Assembly: GCA_017399405.1 (NCBI GenBank)
Contig: JAFQCT010000010.1
Span: 149,430-213,429, forward strand
Reading direction: 5' to 3'
DNA length: 64,000 bases
From: Clostridia bacterium
GTDB taxonomy: Bacteria > Bacillota > Clostridia > Oscillospirales > Acutalibacteraceae
The position numbers and the translations under genes are program-made. Within the stretch, counting starts at the first letter, position 1. Each line of letters starts with the position of its first letter. The notes below the pieces were generated by a model. The model did not search any database, was not told where the DNA came from, and saw nothing but the letters and a program-made list of their open reading frames with translations. Positions 44,279-53,485 of this stretch are shown here, in pieces.

Positions 44279-45655
44279 ATGGCATTTGAAGGTTTGTCTG
44301 ACAGACTTGAATCTGCTTTTCAGCGATTGAAAAGTAAAGGTAGTCTTACTGAAAACGATGTTAAAGAAGCAATGCGTGAAGTGCGTCTTGCACTGCTTGA
44401 AGCCGATGTTAACTATAAAGTTGCCAAGGATTTCACCGCCAAGGTAACTGAACGCGCTATCGGTGCACAGGTTATGGAAAGTTTAACCCCTGCACAGATG
44501 GTTATTAAAATAGTAAATGAAGAACTTACCGACCTTATGGGTGGTACTCAGACAAGACTCGCTTATGCAAGTCATCCACCAACGGTTGTTATGATGTGCG
44601 GTCTTCAGGGTTCAGGTAAAACAACACATTGTGCAAAGATTGCAAGAAAACTTAAAAACGAAAATCACAGACCTTTGCTTGTAGCGTGTGATATTTATCG
44701 TCCTGCTGCTATTAAGCAGTTGCAGGTTGTTGGTGAACAGGTTGGCGTTCCTGTTTTTGAAATGGGGCAAACTGACCCTGTAATAATTGCAAAAGAAGCA
44801 ATTAAACTTGCAAAAGATAAAGGTTATGACTATGTTTTTATTGATACTGCAGGTCGTTTGCATATTGATACAGAACTTATGAACGAGCTTAAAAACATCA
44901 AGAATGAGGTTCACCCTCACGAAATTTTACTTGTTGTTGATGCAATGCTCGGTCAAGATGCAGTTACAGTTGCAAGTACATTCAATGACGAATTAGGTCT
45001 TGACGGTCTTGTTCTTACAAAAATGGATGGTGACACCCGTGGTGGTGCAGCACTTTCAGCAAGAGCAGTTACAGGTAAGCCAATTAAATTTGTTGGTTTA
45101 GGTGAAAAACTTGATGAGCTTGACTATTTCTACCCTGACCGTATGGCTTCCCGTATTCTTGGTATGGGTGATGTGCTTTCACTTATCGAAAAGGCTGAAA
45201 CAGCACTTGATGAGAAAAAAGCAGCAAAACTTGAAGAAAAACTTCGCAGAAATAAGTTTGACCTTGAAGATTTGCTTGACCAAATGGAGCAAGTTCAGAA
45301 AATGGGCAGTATGAAAGATATTCTTTCAATGCTTCCCGGTATAAATAAAAAAGTCAAGGATGTTGACATTGACGACCGTCAGTTAGACAGAATGAGAGCA
45401 ATTATTCAGTCAATGACAGTTAAAGAACGCAGAAATCCTGATATAATAAATCCATCACGCAAACGCAGAATTGCCGCAGGTTGCGGTATGCAGGTTGAAG
45501 ATGTTAACAGACTTCTCAACCAATACCGTCAAATGCAGAAAATGTTCAAGCAAATGAATTCAGGCAGTATGAAGCGTAAGTTAAAGCGAATGGGGTTAAC
45601 CGGTGGCGGCAACGGCATGGGTGGTATGGGTGGCTTTGGCGGCTTCCCAATGTAA
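44279..45655 (+). CDS. ffh: Signal recognition particle protein Ffh (SRP54)
   Basis: A 458-residue SRP GTPase for co-translational membrane targeting. The N domain is at 1-85. The G domain has GLQGSGKTTHCAKIA, DTAGRLHID and TKMDGDTRGGAAL. The M domain is Met-rich and contains the 4.5S RNA-binding segment NPSRKRRIAAGCG, with a Gly/Met-rich tail. The length is standard. It is co-transcribed with ylxM and followed by rpsP. Confidence 0.96.
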   Translation: MAFEGLSDRLESAFQRLKSKGSLTENDVKEAMREVRLALLEADVNYKVAKDFTAKVTERAIGAQVMESLTPAQMVIKIVNEELTDLMGGTQTRLAYASHPPTVVMMCGLQGSGKTTHCAKIARKLKNENHRPLLVACDIYRPAAIKQLQVVGEQVGVPVFEMGQTDPVIIAKEAIKLAKDKGYDYVFIDTAGRLHIDTELMNELKNIKNEVHPHEILLVVDAMLGQDAVTVASTFNDELGLDGLVLTKMDGDTRGGAALSARAVTGKPIKFVGLGEKLDELDYFYPDRMASRILGMGDVLSLIEKAETALDEKKAAKLEEKLRRNKFDLEDLLDQMEQVQKMGSMKDILSMLPGINKKVKDVDIDDRQLDRMRAIIQSMTVKERRNPDIINPSRKRRIAAGCGMQVEDVNRLLNQYRQMQKMFKQMNSGSMKRKLKRMGLTGGGNGMGGMGGFGGFPM

Positions 45656-45726
45656 GTTAAAAAACACTGATTATAACACTAACAGTGTTTAATATAAAAT
45701 TTTTATATATTTTGGAGGAAACAAAA

Positions 45727-45972
45727 ATGGCAGTTAAAATGAGACTTCGCAGAATGGGTGCTAAAAGAGCTCCTTTCTACAGAGTAGTAGTTGCAGATTC
45801 TCGTTACCCAAGAGACGGCAGATTCATTGAGGAAATTGGTACTTACAACCCAATGAAAGACCCTGCTGAAATCAAGATTGACGCAGAAAAAGCAGAGCAG
45901 TGGCTCAAAAACGGTGCTCAGCCAACTGATACAGTTAAGGTTATTCTTAAAAAGAGCGGCGTTATTAAATAA
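45727..45972 (+). CDS. rpsP: 30S ribosomal protein S16
   Basis: An 81-residue ribosomal protein with the S16 opening [20 protein letters not shown] and [19 protein letters not shown]. The ATG at 45727 follows GGAGG by normal spacing; the earlier in-frame codons (from 45685) are non-homologous. It heads the conserved rpsP-khpA-rimM-trmD block. Confidence 0.97.
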   Translation: MAVKMRLRRMGAKRAPFYRVVVADSRYPRDGRFIEEIGTYNPMKDPAEIKIDAEKAEQWLKNGAQPTDTVKVILKKSGVIK

Positions 45973-45987
45973 GAAAGGTTTTTGAAA

Positions 45988-46221
45988 ATGCAGGAACTTC
46001 TTATTACAATCGTTAAAGGACTTGTTGAAAATCCTGATGCTGTTTCTGTTACAGTTGACGAAGTTGACGAGCGTGGTATCGTTGTATATCATCTTCATGT
46101 TGCTGAAGAAGATATGGGCAGAGTTATCGGTAAACAGGGCAGAATTGCTAAAGCTATCAGAACAGTAGTTAAAGCAGGTGCTACACGCACAGGTGAAAAA
46201 GTTCAGGTCGATATCGACTAA
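45988..46221 (+). CDS. khpA: KH-domain RNA-binding protein KhpA
   Basis: A 77-residue single KH domain protein with the GxxG loop in VIGKQGRIAKAIRTVV. KhpA forms a complex with KhpB/EloR in Gram-positives and affects cell elongation and small-RNA biology. The ATG at 45988 is preferred over the upstream TTG because AAAGG lies at the right distance. It lies between rpsP and rimM as usual. Confidence 0.93.
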   Translation: MQELLITIVKGLVENPDAVSVTVDEVDERGIVVYHLHVAEEDMGRVIGKQGRIAKAIRTVVKAGATRTGEKVQVDID

Positions 46222-46232
46222 TCAATTACAAT

Positions 46233-46279
46233 GGGCAGACTATGTCTGCCCTTTTGTAACTTGTAGGGGTCACGACCCG
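46233..46279. repeat. Two palindromes between khpA and rimM
   Basis: GGGCAGAC-TAT-GTCTGCCC (46233-46251) followed by TTTT could act as a weak terminator. GTAGGGGTC-AC-GACCC (46263-46278) is a short relative of the GTAGGGGC-type repeats and ends just before the rimM ribosome-binding site AAAGGTGA. Confidence 0.75.
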
Positions 46280-46291
46280 AAAGGTGAATTT

Positions 46292-46807
46292 ATGATTAAA
46301 GAATATTTAGAATTAGGTCAGATTGTATCAACTCACGGTATTAAAGGCGAAGTGCGTTTTAACCCTTGGTGTGATACTCCTGATTTTGTAAAAAAATTCA
46401 AAACTTTATATTTTGATAATAAGGGCGAAAAAAGTATAAAAGTAGTTTCAGCCCGTCCTCACGGTAATGTGGCAATACTTTTGCTTGACGGAATTGATGA
46501 CATTGATAAAGCAAAAACACTCAAAAATAAAGTTCTTTATATGAAACGAAGTGATGCAAAACTTCCTAAAGGCACTTGGTTTATTCAAGAACTTTTCGAT
46601 TGTACCGTTATTGACGAAAACACAGGCAAAACTTTAGGCACAATCTGTGATGTCAGTGAAACAGGTGCAAATGATGTGTGGCACATTAAAACCGAAAATG
46701 GTGAGGTGCTTATTCCTGCAATCAAACAGGTTGTAGTATCTGTTGATGTTGAAGAGGGAATTATAAAAATAAATCCTATAAAAGGACTTTTTGACGATGA
46801 AAATTAA
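46292..46807 (+). CDS. rimM: 16S rRNA processing protein RimM
   Basis: A 171-residue 30S maturation factor. The N-terminal RimM domain starts LELGQIVSTHGIKGEVRFNP; the C-terminal PRC-barrel includes WFIQELFDCTVIDENTGKTLG and VLIPAIKQVV. The ATG at 46292 follows AAAGGTGA; the longer open frame reads back into khpA and the repeats. It overlaps trmD by 11 bases. Confidence 0.94.
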   Translation: MIKEYLELGQIVSTHGIKGEVRFNPWCDTPDFVKKFKTLYFDNKGEKSIKVVSARPHGNVAILLLDGIDDIDKAKTLKNKVLYMKRSDAKLPKGTWFIQELFDCTVIDENTGKTLGTICDVSETGANDVWHIKTENGEVLIPAIKQVVVSVDVEEGIIKINPIKGLFDDEN

Positions 46808-47528
46808 CATAATGACACTTTTCCCCGAAATGTGCGAAACAGTACTTTCTGAAAGTATTATAGGTCGTGCAAGGGAAAAGGGATTAGTAGAAATAAATTG
46901 TATAAATATAAGAGATTACACAGAAGATAAACACCGTAGAGTTGATGATGCACCTTACGGTGGCGGTATGGGTATGCTTATGCAGACCGTACCAATTGCC
47001 AATTGTTATAAGGCAATATGCGAAAAAAGTGATAATAAAAACCATCTTATATATATGTCACCTTGCGGAAAAGTTTTAACGCAAGAAAAAGTAAAAGAAC
47101 TTTCAAAAATGGAAGAAATCACAATCCTTTGCGGTCATTATGAAGGTGTTGACCAACGAATTATCGACTCTCTTGTAGATGAGCAGATTTCAATAGGGGA
47201 TTATGTTCTTACAGGTGGCGAGTTGCCTGCATTAGTGCTTGCTGACTCAATCTCAAGAATGTTAGATGGCGTTCTTCCCAATGACGAGGCAAAAGAACTT
47301 GAAAGCCATTATAACGGACTTTTAGAATATCCTCAATATACAAGACCTTATGAGTGGAATGGTATGAAAGTTCCTGATGTTTTAATTTCAGGCCACCATG
47401 AAAATGTTGACAAATGGCGTCGTGAACAGTCGCTTCTTATGACGCAAAAACATCGTCCCGATATGCTCGAAACCGCAGAACTAACAGATAACGATAAGAA
47501 ATTTTTGGAAAAGCAGAAAAATTCTTAA
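46797..47528 (+). CDS. trmD: tRNA (guanine(37)-N1)-methyltransferase
   Basis: A 243-residue SPOUT methyltransferase making m1G37 to prevent frameshifting. It has MTLFPEMCETVLSESIIGRA, DDAPYGGGMGMLMQ, the knot segment CGHYEGVDQRIID and YVLTGGELPALVL. The ATG at 46797 follows AAAGGA. rplS, often the next gene, is absent here. Confidence 0.96.
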   Translation: MKINIMTLFPEMCETVLSESIIGRAREKGLVEINCINIRDYTEDKHRRVDDAPYGGGMGMLMQTVPIANCYKAICEKSDNKNHLIYMSPCGKVLTQEKVKELSKMEEITILCGHYEGVDQRIIDSLVDEQISIGDYVLTGGELPALVLADSISRMLDGVLPNDEAKELESHYNGLLEYPQYTRPYEWNGMKVPDVLISGHHENVDKWRREQSLLMTQKHRPDMLETAELTDNDKKFLEKQKNS

Positions 47529-47595
47529 ATTTTTGTTGAATTCTGTAAATTTATGTTATAAAATAAACATATAAATTTATTCGGATGGCGAAATT

Positions 47596-48624
47596 ATGAA
47601 AACAATGAATAAACAATCAATGTTCAAGTTAATAGTTTTAATATTATCGGTGCTTTTTCTTGCTACTGCAGTAACAAGTGTTGTTCTTGCTGTGAAATAT
47701 TCAAATAGCAACAAAGAACTTGCAGAAATGAACAGTCAACTTGAAGATGGTAAATCAAAACTTGATGAACAGATTTCTGCAAATGAATCTCTTAAAGAAG
47801 AAAATAGCAGTCAGGCAGAGTCTTTTAGTCAGCAATATGAAAAGCAGAGTAAAGAAAATCAAAGTAAGGTTGATGAGCTTAATCAGAAGATTAAAGACCT
47901 TAATAAACAACTTGCGGCTAAAAAGAACCCTACCACCACCAAAAAAAATAACAGCAGTGGTAGTACAGGACCTGTTACATTACCTACCCCTACACCTTCA
48001 ACAGGTAAAACCGTATATCTGACTTTTGATGATGGACCGTCGTCTTATACGCCGCAAATTCTCGATACTCTCGATAAATACGGTGTTAAGGCGACTTTTT
48101 TTGTTAAAAATGGTGGCAAATATAATTATGTGATGAAAGATATTGTAAACCGTGGTCATTCAATCGGTTTGCATACTTATACTCACGATTATAAAAAGAT
48201 TTATTCGTCTGATACCGCCTTTTTTAACGACCTTAACAAGATTTCAGATTTGGTCTATGAACAGACAGGTGTGCGTACAAAAATTATGCGTTTCCCCGGT
48301 GGTACAAGTAATACAGTAAGTAAAAAATACTCAAAAGGTATTATGTCAAGACTTTCTAAATCTGTTACAGAACAAGGCTATGTTTATTTTGACTGGAACT
48401 GCTCAAACGGTGACGCTGATGGTGCAAATACAGTTCAAAAACAGTTGAATTTCTGTAGTCAATATCCAAAATCTGCATCAACTGTAATTGTTCTTATGCA
48501 CGATACTAAAAGCACAACTCGTGATGCTTTACCGAAGATTATTGAATATTACAAGAGTTGTGGTTTCCAGTTTGGTGTTTTAACTACATCATCACCGCGA
48601 ATTCAACATAGAGTTAACAATTAG
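47596..48624 (+). CDS. Membrane-anchored polysaccharide deacetylase
   Basis: A 342-residue protein with an N-terminal membrane helix (about 10-33), a Lys/Glu/Ser-rich coiled coil (about 36-105), a Thr/Pro linker and a NodB deacetylase domain. The catalytic Asp pair is in TFDDGPSSYTP (motif 1), the zinc His residues in GLHTYTHDY (motif 2), RFPGG is motif 3 and LMHDTK is motif 5. The family removes acetyl groups from peptidoglycan or other glycans outside the cell, often giving lysozyme resistance. The coiled coil may place the domain in the wall. Confidence 0.88.
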   Translation: MKTMNKQSMFKLIVLILSVLFLATAVTSVVLAVKYSNSNKELAEMNSQLEDGKSKLDEQISANESLKEENSSQAESFSQQYEKQSKENQSKVDELNQKIKDLNKQLAAKKNPTTTKKNNSSGSTGPVTLPTPTPSTGKTVYLTFDDGPSSYTPQILDTLDKYGVKATFFVKNGGKYNYVMKDIVNRGHSIGLHTYTHDYKKIYSSDTAFFNDLNKISDLVYEQTGVRTKIMRFPGGTSNTVSKKYSKGIMSRLSKSVTEQGYVYFDWNCSNGDADGANTVQKQLNFCSQYPKSASTVIVLMHDTKSTTRDALPKIIEYYKSCGFQFGVLTTSSPRIQHRVNN

Positions 48625-48761
48625 TTAATATAAAATATTTATATTTCACAAAAATATTTATATAGTATTGTCAATTTACACAAACTTGAATGTCTAAAAT
48701 TTCTCGTTTTTGTTTTTATAACTGAAATATTGTTTTTAAGTCAAAAGTCAACTTTTTTCCG

Positions 48762-48789
48762 TTGACGGAGACAAGTTTTGTGGTATAAT
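48762..48789 (+). promoter_or_regulatory. Promoter of ptsH
   Basis: TTGACG (48762-48767), 16 bases, TATAAT (48784-48789) with an upstream TGG. The rest of the space from 48625 to 48852 is AT-rich and shows no gene. Confidence 0.65.
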
Positions 48790-48852
48790 ATAGTAGTAAC
48801 AAAGGTGTTTCTATCTGTTGTTTTGAAATTTTATCATTTGGGAGAATGAATT

Positions 48853-49116
48853 ATGTATACTAAAGATGTTGAAGTTAAAAATCAGGTTGGCTTACACGCA
48901 CGCCCAGCAACTTTCTTTATTCAGAAAGCAAATGAATTCAAGTCATCAATCTGGGTTGAAAAAGAAGACAGAAGAGTAAATGCAAAAAGCCTTCTTGGTG
49001 TTCTTTCACTCGGTATTATGGGTGGCACAACAATCCGTATTCTCGCAGGCGGTCCTGACGAAGAAACAGCTGTTGACGAACTTGTAAAACTTGTTGAATC
49101 AGGTTTTGCTGAATAA
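48853..49116 (+). CDS. ptsH: Phosphocarrier protein HPr
   Basis: An 87-residue HPr. H15 in GLHARPATFF is the site phosphorylated by enzyme I; S46 in NAKSLLGVLSLGI is the site for HPr kinase, used in Gram-positive catabolite control. Presence of H15 argues for HPr rather than Crh. ptsI is not next to it. It is monocistronic with a strong terminator. Confidence 0.93.
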   Translation: MYTKDVEVKNQVGLHARPATFFIQKANEFKSSIWVEKEDRRVNAKSLLGVLSLGIMGGTTIRILAGGPDEETAVDELVKLVESGFAE

Positions 49117-49132
49117 TCAAAAAGCAACAAAC

Positions 49133-49171
49133 AAGGCACATCGTATGGGTTACGGTGTGCTTTATTTTTTT
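49133..49171 (+). terminator. Terminator of ptsH
   Basis: AAGGCACATCGTA pairs with TACGGTGTGCTTT (two G-T pairs), followed by ATTTTTTT. Confidence 0.85.
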
Positions 49172-49195
49172 ATAAATTTATGGTATAATATGATT

Positions 49196-49225
49196 CAATG
49201 TAGGGGCGATTCATGAATCGCCCGT
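49196..49225. repeat. Dispersed palindrome, family GGGCGATTC-GAATCGCCC
   Basis: Third copy in the window; the loop is AT instead of AC. A -10-like TATAAT at 49184-49189 just upstream would place this palindrome in the 5' untranslated region of uvrC. Confidence 0.8.
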
Positions 49226-49253
49226 AAAATATACTTGAACGGTGGTGAAATCT

Positions 49254-51092
49254 GTGGACGAAAAACTGCATATATTGCGTGAAAAAGCAATGAAGTTGCC
49301 ATTAACTCCTGGTGTTTATATAATGAAAAACAAACAGGGTAAAATAATCTATATCGGCAAAGCAAAAAAACTTAAGAACCGTGTAAGTCAGTATTTCGGT
49401 TCGCAGAATAAACACTCCGTCAAAGTTCTTAAAATGGTTGAGAATGTTGACGATTTTGATTATATTCTTACTGATAGTGAGTTCGAAGCACTTGTCCTTG
49501 AAGCAAGCCTTATAAAGCAAAATCAACCTAAATATAATATTCTTCTTAAAGATGATAAGGGTTACAGTTACATTAAAGTCACAAACGAGCCGTATCGCAA
49601 AATCTCGGCAGTATTGCAAAAAGATGATGAAAATGCCGATTATATAGGCCCATTCACAAGTTCATATTCAGTAAAGCAGTCAGTTGATGAGGCAAATAAA
49701 ATCTTTCGATTACCACAATGCAACAAATCATTCCCTCGCGATTTCAAAAAAGGACGCCCTTGCCTTAATTTTCATATAAATAGATGTATGGGTGTTTGTA
49801 CGGGTAAAATCTCAAAACAAGAATATGACGAAGCAGTAAATGATGCTCTCGACTTCCTTAATGGTGATATTTCAAAAATCATTAAAGATTTGAAAGTTAA
49901 AATGAACGCTTGTGCCGAAAATCTTGATTTTGAAAATGCAGGTAAATACCGTGACCGTATCCGTGCCATTGAGAATATGCAGACAAAACAAAAGGTCGTT
50001 ACAGAAACAGGTGACTCAAAAGATGTTTTTGCAGTTGCTATGAACGAAAAAGATATCTGTATTGCGGTTTTACGATATGATAAAGGCAGATTGTGTGATA
50101 GTGAACAGTTCTTTTTCGATGCTGATAAAATGGTGGAGAATATTCGTTGTAACTTCCTTATTCAGTATTACGGAATGAATCGTGCAGTGCCTCATAAAGT
50201 TCTCGTTGACGAAACATTTGAGGATATGGAACTCGTTGAGCAACATCTTACCAATGTGCGTGGTAAAAAGTGTATTATGACTGTGCCACAAAAAGGTGAG
50301 GGGCTTAAACTTGTTAATATGTGTCGCGAAAACGCATTTGAAAAACTTGCACAGAAAAAAGGCAAAACATCAGGCGAAATCAAATCTCTTGAAGAACTTA
50401 AAACTCTTTTAGGATTAGAAAAAGCACCTGAATATATTGAGTCATACGACATCTCTCATACGGGCGGTGAAGATAATGTTGCAGGTATGATAGTTTTCAA
50501 AAACGGTAAACCGTTAAAAAGGGCATACCGCACATTTAATATTAAATCTTTTGTGGGACAAGATGACTACGGTTCAATGCGTGAAGTATTGGAACGCAGA
50601 TTTAATGAGTATCTTTTGCATAAAGATGAAAATGCAGAAGAAGGTTTCGGCAAAATGCCTGACCTGATACTGCTTGACGGTGGTAAAGGACAAGTCAGTG
50701 CAGTTAAAGAAGTTCTTGACAGAATGGGCATTGAAGTCCCACTTTTTGGTATGGTTAAAGACTCAAAACACAAAACTCGTGCAATTACGGGTGACGGGGG
50801 AGAAATCGCAATAAACTCGACCCGTAGCGTATTTACCCTTGTGTCAGAAATTCAAGAGGAAGTCCATAGATTTTCAGTTGGATTTCATCATAAAAAGCAC
50901 ACAAAACGCGGTCTTGAACTCTCGCTTACCAAGATTGACGGTATAGGGGACCGGAAAGCACAAGAACTTCTTAAAATTTTCAAAACAATTAAAAATATTA
51001 AAGAAGCAACAGTTCTTGATTTAATGCAGGTTAAAGGCATAAATAAAGAATTAGCAGAAAAAATTTACGATTACTATAACAATGAGGAATAA
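49254..51092 (+). CDS. uvrC: Excinuclease ABC subunit C
   Basis: A 612-residue nucleotide excision repair nuclease. The N-terminal GIY-YIG domain has PLTPGVYIMKNKQGKIIYIG. Next are a Cys motif (CLNFHINRCMGVC), the UvrB-binding UVR helix (NLDFENAGKYRDRI), the RNase H-like domain (ESYDISHTGG, LILLDGGKGQV) and a C-terminal helix-hairpin-helix pair. The GTG at 49254 is chosen since GGTGGTGA upstream is the ribosome-binding site, which contains the two earlier GTG codons. The HAD gene follows after two bases. Confidence 0.95.
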   Translation: MDEKLHILREKAMKLPLTPGVYIMKNKQGKIIYIGKAKKLKNRVSQYFGSQNKHSVKVLKMVENVDDFDYILTDSEFEALVLEASLIKQNQPKYNILLKDDKGYSYIKVTNEPYRKISAVLQKDDENADYIGPFTSSYSVKQSVDEANKIFRLPQCNKSFPRDFKKGRPCLNFHINRCMGVCTGKISKQEYDEAVNDALDFLNGDISKIIKDLKVKMNACAENLDFENAGKYRDRIRAIENMQTKQKVVTETGDSKDVFAVAMNEKDICIAVLRYDKGRLCDSEQFFFDADKMVENIRCNFLIQYYGMNRAVPHKVLVDETFEDMELVEQHLTNVRGKKCIMTVPQKGEGLKLVNMCRENAFEKLAQKKGKTSGEIKSLEELKTLLGLEKAPEYIESYDISHTGGEDNVAGMIVFKNGKPLKRAYRTFNIKSFVGQDDYGSMREVLERRFNEYLLHKDENAEEGFGKMPDLILLDGGKGQVSAVKEVLDRMGIEVPLFGMVKDSKHKTRAITGDGGEIAINSTRSVFTLVSEIQEEVHRFSVGFHHKKHTKRGLELSLTKIDGIGDRKAQELLKIFKTIKNIKEATVLDLMQVKGINKELAEKIYDYYNNEE

Positions 51093-51094
51093 TA

Positions 51095-51754
51095 ATGATT
51101 GATACAATAGTTTTTGATTTAGACGGTACACTCTTAAACACTCTTGAAGATTTGAAAGATAGTGTAAATTACGCACTTTCAAGACAAAACTTCCCACAAC
51201 GCAGTTTAACAGAAATCCGTTCGTTTGTAGGTAACGGAATCCGTCTTTTAATGGAGCGTTCAGTACCAAAAAATATAGATGCCCAAACCTTTGAAATCTG
51301 TTTTAAGGATTTTTGCGATTACTATAAAATTCATATGGAAGATAAAACCGCACCTTATGATGGCATAAATGATATGCTCAAATCTGTAAAAAACGCAGGC
51401 TTCAAAACAGCAATTGTAACTAATAAAGCAGATTTTGCAGCACAGGATTTATGTAAGCGAATGTTCGGCGATACAATTGATTTGGTTGTAGGTAGTGTTG
51501 ATGACCGTCCAAACAAACCTGCACCTGATGGTGTTTATTACGCTCTCGAAGTGCTTAACAGTAAACTTGAAAAAACAATTTTTGTAGGTGACGCAGATAC
51601 TGATATTATTACAGCAAAAAATGCAGGACTTCCATCTATTGGTGTGCTTTGGGGATTTCGTGACCGTGAAATTATTGAAAATGAAGGGGCAGAATACATA
51701 GTAGAAACCGTAAAAGACCTTGAAAAGTTGCTTATTTCATTGAAAAATGGTTGA
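51095..51754 (+). CDS. HAD-family phosphatase, Gph/PgmB-like
   Basis: A 219-residue HAD hydrolase with a C1 helical cap: motif I VFDLDGTLLNTLEDL, motif II AIVTNKAD, motif III Lys in PNKPAPDG and motif IV FVGDADTDIITAKNAG. It resembles phosphoglycolate phosphatase, which clears a product of oxidative DNA repair, so its place after uvrC is suggestive. Other small-molecule phosphatase roles remain possible. Confidence 0.88.
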   Translation: MIDTIVFDLDGTLLNTLEDLKDSVNYALSRQNFPQRSLTEIRSFVGNGIRLLMERSVPKNIDAQTFEICFKDFCDYYKIHMEDKTAPYDGINDMLKSVKNAGFKTAIVTNKADFAAQDLCKRMFGDTIDLVVGSVDDRPNKPAPDGVYYALEVLNSKLEKTIFVGDADTDIITAKNAGLPSIGVLWGFRDREIIENEGAEYIVETVKDLEKLLISLKNG

Positions 51755-51779
51755 TTTTGACGGTTTTTTAATAAAAAAT

Positions 51780-51808
51780 TTGACAAACAGACAGAAAAAT
51801 GAGATAAT
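51780..51808 (+). promoter_or_regulatory. Promoter of rsmD-coaD
   Basis: TTGACA (51780-51785), 17 bases, GATAAT (51803-51808). Confidence 0.7.
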
Positions 51809-51839
51809 GTCAATATATGTTGACAGGTTGGAGTAGATT

Positions 51840-52379
51840 ATGAGAGTAATTACAGGTGAAGCAAGGGGCAGAAAACTTGTCACTTTAGAGGGCGAGGATG
51901 TTCGTCCTACAACTGACAGAGTCAAAGAGGGTATGTTCAATATTATTCAGTTTGACCTTGAAGGTGCAAATGTTATTGACTTGTTTGCAGGCTCAGGTCA
52001 GTTAGGTATTGAAGCCTTAAGCCGAGGGGCAAAACATTGTACTTTTGTAGATAGTGCAAATCGCTCAATTGAAGTTGTAAAACAAAATCTTAAAACTGTG
52101 GGTTTTGAAAAACGAGCAAGCGTATTTTGTGGCGACTCAAAAATGTATATAGGTTTAAGTAAAGATAAATTCGATATCGCACTTTTAGACCCACCATATA
52201 ATAAAAATATTATTGACGCAGTTTTACCGTCAGTAGCCGAAAAAATGACAGATTACGGTGTAATCATTTGCGAATCTGCACTTGATGAAACATTACCGCA
52301 AACCGCAGGTGAGTTTTCTATACACCGTGAATACAGATACGGTAAAATTAAACTTACCGCATACAGAAAGAATAAGTGA
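51840..52379 (+). CDS. rsmD: 16S rRNA (guanine(966)-N2)-methyltransferase
   Basis: A 179-residue methyltransferase: RVITGEARGRKLVTLEG at the start, RPTTDRVKEGMFNII, the SAM loop VIDLFAGSGQLGIEALSRGA and the catalytic DPPYNK (about 117-122). It is followed by coaD, a pairing conserved across Firmicutes. Confidence 0.94.
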   Translation: MRVITGEARGRKLVTLEGEDVRPTTDRVKEGMFNIIQFDLEGANVIDLFAGSGQLGIEALSRGAKHCTFVDSANRSIEVVKQNLKTVGFEKRASVFCGDSKMYIGLSKDKFDIALLDPPYNKNIIDAVLPSVAEKMTDYGVIICESALDETLPQTAGEFSIHREYRYGKIKLTAYRKNK

Positions 52380-52384
52380 TAAAT

Positions 52385-52879
52385 ATGAAAACCGTTATTT
52401 GTCCCGGTAGTTTTGACCCGGTAACAAACGGACATCTTGATATTATTCGTAGAAGTTCAAAATTGTTTGATAAGGTTATAGTTGTTGTAATGAAAAACCC
52501 CTCAAAAACAAACTTCTGCTTTACCCCTGAAGAAAGGGCAGACCTTATTTGTCGTTGTATCAAAGATTTTCCTAATGTTGAGGTTGATATTTATGAGGGA
52601 CTGCTTGCAGAATACGCAAGAGAAAAAGGTGCAGTAGCAGTTGTTAAAGGACTTCGTGCTGTGTCCGACTTTGAATATGAATTCCAGCAGGCACAAATGA
52701 ATAAAAAACTTAATGAAAATCTTGAAACCGTGTTTATTAACACAAGAGTTGAGAATTTATATTTAAGTTCAAGTGCAGTTAAGCAAATTTGCGAATTAGG
52801 TGGGGACATAAGTGATTTTGTACCCCAAGAAATTCGTGATGATATAGTTAAAAGAATTAAAAGAGGTGTAAGTAAATGA
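52385..52879 (+). CDS. coaD: Phosphopantetheine adenylyltransferase
   Basis: A 164-residue nucleotidyltransferase for the fourth step of coenzyme A synthesis. It has CPGSFDPVTNGHLDIIRRSS (T/HxGH motif) at the N-terminus, VVKGLRAVSDFEYEFQQAQM in the middle, and LSSSAVKQICELGGD near the end. The ATG at 52385 gives the usual length; the GTG at 52376 overlaps the rsmD stop. The next gene overlaps by 4 bases. Confidence 0.96.
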   Translation: MKTVICPGSFDPVTNGHLDIIRRSSKLFDKVIVVVMKNPSKTNFCFTPEERADLICRCIKDFPNVEVDIYEGLLAEYAREKGAVAVVKGLRAVSDFEYEFQQAQMNKKLNENLETVFINTRVENLYLSSSAVKQICELGGDISDFVPQEIRDDIVKRIKRGVSK

Positions 52880-53412
52880 CAATAGAAAACTTACTTGAAG
52901 AAATTGAAACCATACTTGAAGAGGGTAAAACAGTTCCGTTTACATCAAATCTTCTTGTTGATGCTCAGGCTATTAAAACAGCTATTGAAGACATCAGACT
53001 CAATATGCCTGATGAACTTATGCAGGCAAGAAAGATTGCTTCTGAAAGAAAAGAAATTCTTGCAGGTGCACAAGATAGTGCTGACAAAATCATTGAAAAA
53101 GCACATCTTCGTGCAAAAGAGATTATTTCAGAAGATGAAATTACTCGCGGTGCTGAAGCTCAGGCAGCAGAAATTCTTCAACAGGCAAGACAAACTGCAA
53201 ATGAAATTGTTGAACAGGCAAGAGCATCTGCAACAGAACTTACAGAGCAGGCAAGAAACTGGTCTATGGAAATGCGTACAAGTGCAAGCGAATATGTTGA
53301 AAATATCGTAGCAGTTGCTGACGAAACTCTTACAAACTCAGTTAACGAAATTCGTCGTGCTCGTCAGCATCTTCGTGCAGCAGCATCACAGACCAAAAAG
53401 GGCAACGAATAA
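52876..53412 (+). CDS. Coiled-coil protein of unknown function
   Basis: A 178-residue, almost wholly helical protein. From about residue 50 to 165 it is an Ala/Glu/Gln/Arg-rich coiled coil with approximate 11-residue repeats (AEILQQARQTANEIVEQARA), like the stalks of ATP synthase b subunits or DivIVA-type proteins. The first 45 residues are acidic with a short Pro break. Proteins of this kind follow coaD in many Clostridia; some are labelled 'ATPase', but no nucleotide-binding motif is visible. It overlaps coaD by 4 bases. Confidence 0.75.
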   Translation: MTIENLLEEIETILEEGKTVPFTSNLLVDAQAIKTAIEDIRLNMPDELMQARKIASERKEILAGAQDSADKIIEKAHLRAKEIISEDEITRGAEAQAAEILQQARQTANEIVEQARASATELTEQARNWSMEMRTSASEYVENIVAVADETLTNSVNEIRRARQHLRAAASQTKKGNE

Positions 53413-53485
53413 TTTAATATTAATATGATATTTTAACACCTCGCAGCATATTTATTTATATAAATTGTGTTCGAGGTGTTTATCT

